Positions 62,974-64,000 of a stretch of 64,000 nucleotides of DNA are shown in pieces; the first letter of the stretch is position 1, and every line of letters begins with the position of its first letter. The position numbers and the translations under genes are program-made. The notes under the pieces were generated by a model. The model was not told the origin of the DNA. It saw only the letters and a program-made list of their open reading frames with translations, and searched no databases. The DNA comes from Oceanobacillus salinisoli (lineage in GTDB: Bacteria > Bacillota > Bacilli > Bacillales > Amphibacillaceae): assembly GCF_009733865.1 (NCBI RefSeq), contig NZ_WOFB01000014.1, forward strand, positions 1 through 64,000. The letters run 5' to 3'.

Positions 62974-63746
62974 TGACCGAACCAATTGTACAATACCGAG
63001 ACGTCCATAAATCATTCGGTGATGTTAAGGTTTTAAAAGGAATTAACTTAGACATTCACCCGGCTGAAAAAATTGCAGTCATTGGTCCGAGTGGATCGGG
63101 TAAAACTACGATTATTCGTATGCTGATGACACTAGAAGAACCAACATCTGGTGATATTATCGTTGATGGTACGAATCTATGGAAGATGGAGAAAAGCGGA
63201 AAAATGGTAAGAGCGAGTGAAAAACATTTACGTGAAGTTCGCGGTGACATCGGAATGGTGTTTCAGCATTTCAACCTCTTCCCTCATATGACAATTTTAG
63301 ATAATTGTATGGCTGCACCAATCCATGTTAAGAAAGAAAATAAAGAGGAAGTGCGTGAGCGAGCTGTTCAAATGCTTGAACGCGTTGGACTTGGTGACAA
63401 ATTTGATAGCTATCCCAGCCAACTTTCCGGTGGGCAAAAACAGCGTGTCGCAATGGCACGCGCACTCGTAATGCGCCCTAAAATCATGTTGTTTGATGAA
63501 GTAACATCTGCACTTGACCCTGAGTTAGTTGGTGAGGTATTGGAAGTGATTCGTGATATCGCAAAGAACGATGATATGGCGATGGTGCTTGTGACACACG
63601 AAATGGATTTTGCCCTTGATATTGCGGATAAAGTGCTTTTCCTTGATGAAGGTGTCATTACCGAGCAAGGTACAGCAAGTGAAGTCATAGAGCATTCGAC
63701 AAATGAACGACTGCAAACCTTCCTGCATCGATTCAGGAAAGTATAG
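62973..63746 (+). CDS. ehuA: Ectoine/hydroxyectoine ABC transporter, ATP-binding protein
   Basis: 257 residues with Walker A GPSGSGKTTIIRM, signature [15 protein letters not shown] and Walker B MLFDEVTSALDPE (DEV instead of the common DEP, as in other EhuA). The insert MEKSGKMVRASEKHLREVR is typical of this branch. Overlaps ehuD by 1 nt (TAATG). Completes a four-gene importer; no ectoine degradation genes follow in the window. Confidence 0.92.
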   Translation: MTEPIVQYRDVHKSFGDVKVLKGINLDIHPAEKIAVIGPSGSGKTTIIRMLMTLEEPTSGDIIVDGTNLWKMEKSGKMVRASEKHLREVRGDIGMVFQHFNLFPHMTILDNCMAAPIHVKKENKEEVRERAVQMLERVGLGDKFDSYPSQLSGGQKQRVAMARALVMRPKIMLFDEVTSALDPELVGEVLEVIRDIAKNDDMAMVLVTHEMDFALDIADKVLFLDEGVITEQGTASEVIEHSTNERLQTFLHRFRKV

Positions 63747-63846
63747 AATACAATTTTTAATGCTAAATCGCAGTTTATTAAAGCTGATGTCAAAAATAAT
63801 ACGCTTTTAGAATACCGCCTTTTATAAAGGTTAGTTCATATAACTG

Positions 63847-63883
63847 AAAGAGGATCGTCTAACTCAGAGACAATCCTCTTTTT
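63847..63883 (+). terminator. Terminator of the ehu operon
   Basis: AAGAGGAT-GTCT pairs with AGAC-ATCCTCTT and is followed by TTTTT. Confidence 0.88.
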
Positions 63884-63892
63884 AAAGGATTA

Positions 63893-63995
63893 AGAAAGTA
63901 TAAATTTGCGCTTTGATGTCTAGCTCCATCGCCCAGCGACTAGCGGACTTCCCTCACCTCCGTACGTCGCTAAACGGGCGCTTGCGCTTTTCTTA
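63893..63995 (+). repeat. Stem-loop intergenic repeat (short form), copy 3
   Basis: Matches the inverse of 9250-9353 and the outer parts of 58051-58458. Contains a single TCCGTACG at the point where the long form carries its insert. CGCCCAGCGAC pairs with GTCGCTAAACGGGCG. Confidence 0.88.
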
Positions 63996-64000
63996 TAATG

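Noticed and set aside
1-64000. tRNA or rRNA genes
   Set aside because: No tRNA-like arm patterns or rRNA sequence were found on inspection; a covariance search would be needed to exclude them fully.

Overview
The window is low-GC Gram-positive DNA from a halotolerant Bacillaceae, most like Oceanobacillus or Virgibacillus. The evidence is AAGGAGG-type ribosome binding sites with frequent TTG/GTG starts, B. subtilis-like gene neighbourhoods (ydbS-ydbT-ydcA-acpS-ydcC, cssRS-htrB, treP-treA-treR), sporulation-type genes (ydcC, yteA, yppG-like) and an ectoine-type uptake operon (ehuBCDA). No rRNA, tRNA, CRISPR array, prophage or transposase gene was seen. The species is inferred from gene content only.

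Layout. 0-9 kb: a housekeeping block (ydcC, nnr, acpS, rhomboid, ydbT/ydbS, an orphan lipoprotein, cshA). 9-16 kb: an EamA transporter, a carboxylesterase, a yppG-like gene, a decayed phosphonate transporter (phnC and phnE1/phnE2 remnants) and an intact 5'-nucleotidase-type phosphatase. 16-23 kb: small metabolic and regulatory genes (GNAT, VOC, thioredoxin, PopT, PadR with DUF1129, CapA, DDAH). 23-28 kb: the trehalose operon, with its promoter and two TreR operators readable. 28-29 kb: a tandem array of about 1 kb. 29-35 kb: typA and the CssRS secretion-stress system facing its protease HtrB. 35-43 kb: yteA, a hydroxyacid dehydrogenase, a cold-shock protein, odhA (no odhB beside it), trhO and glutathione peroxidase. 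43-47 kb: an M20 amidohydrolase with a polar amino-acid ABC transporter. 47-51 kb: proS behind a T-box riboswitch, then pdxK-pncA. 51-57 kb: a peptide/nickel-type ABC importer with fused ATPases. 57-64 kb: a CwlK-like peptidase, ytzI, a Gfo/Idh/MocA oxidoreductase and ehuBCDA.

The genes are mostly ordinary; the unusual content lies between them. Several intergenic repeat families are present: (1) mosaic repeats of 100-350 bp, some with a GGCTCTTTTCG tip; (2) a stem-loop repeat of about 105 bp in three copies, one carrying a 294-bp hairpin-rich insert flanked by an 8-bp direct repeat; (3) a paired-stem repeat in two copies; (4) a MITE-like element with TGTTCAAAAAG ends; and (5) four loci with locus-specific keyword arrays spaced at 20-21 bp or about 51-52 bp. 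The keyword arrays and the hairpin-rich insert are the best candidates here for something undescribed. No new protein-based system was found.
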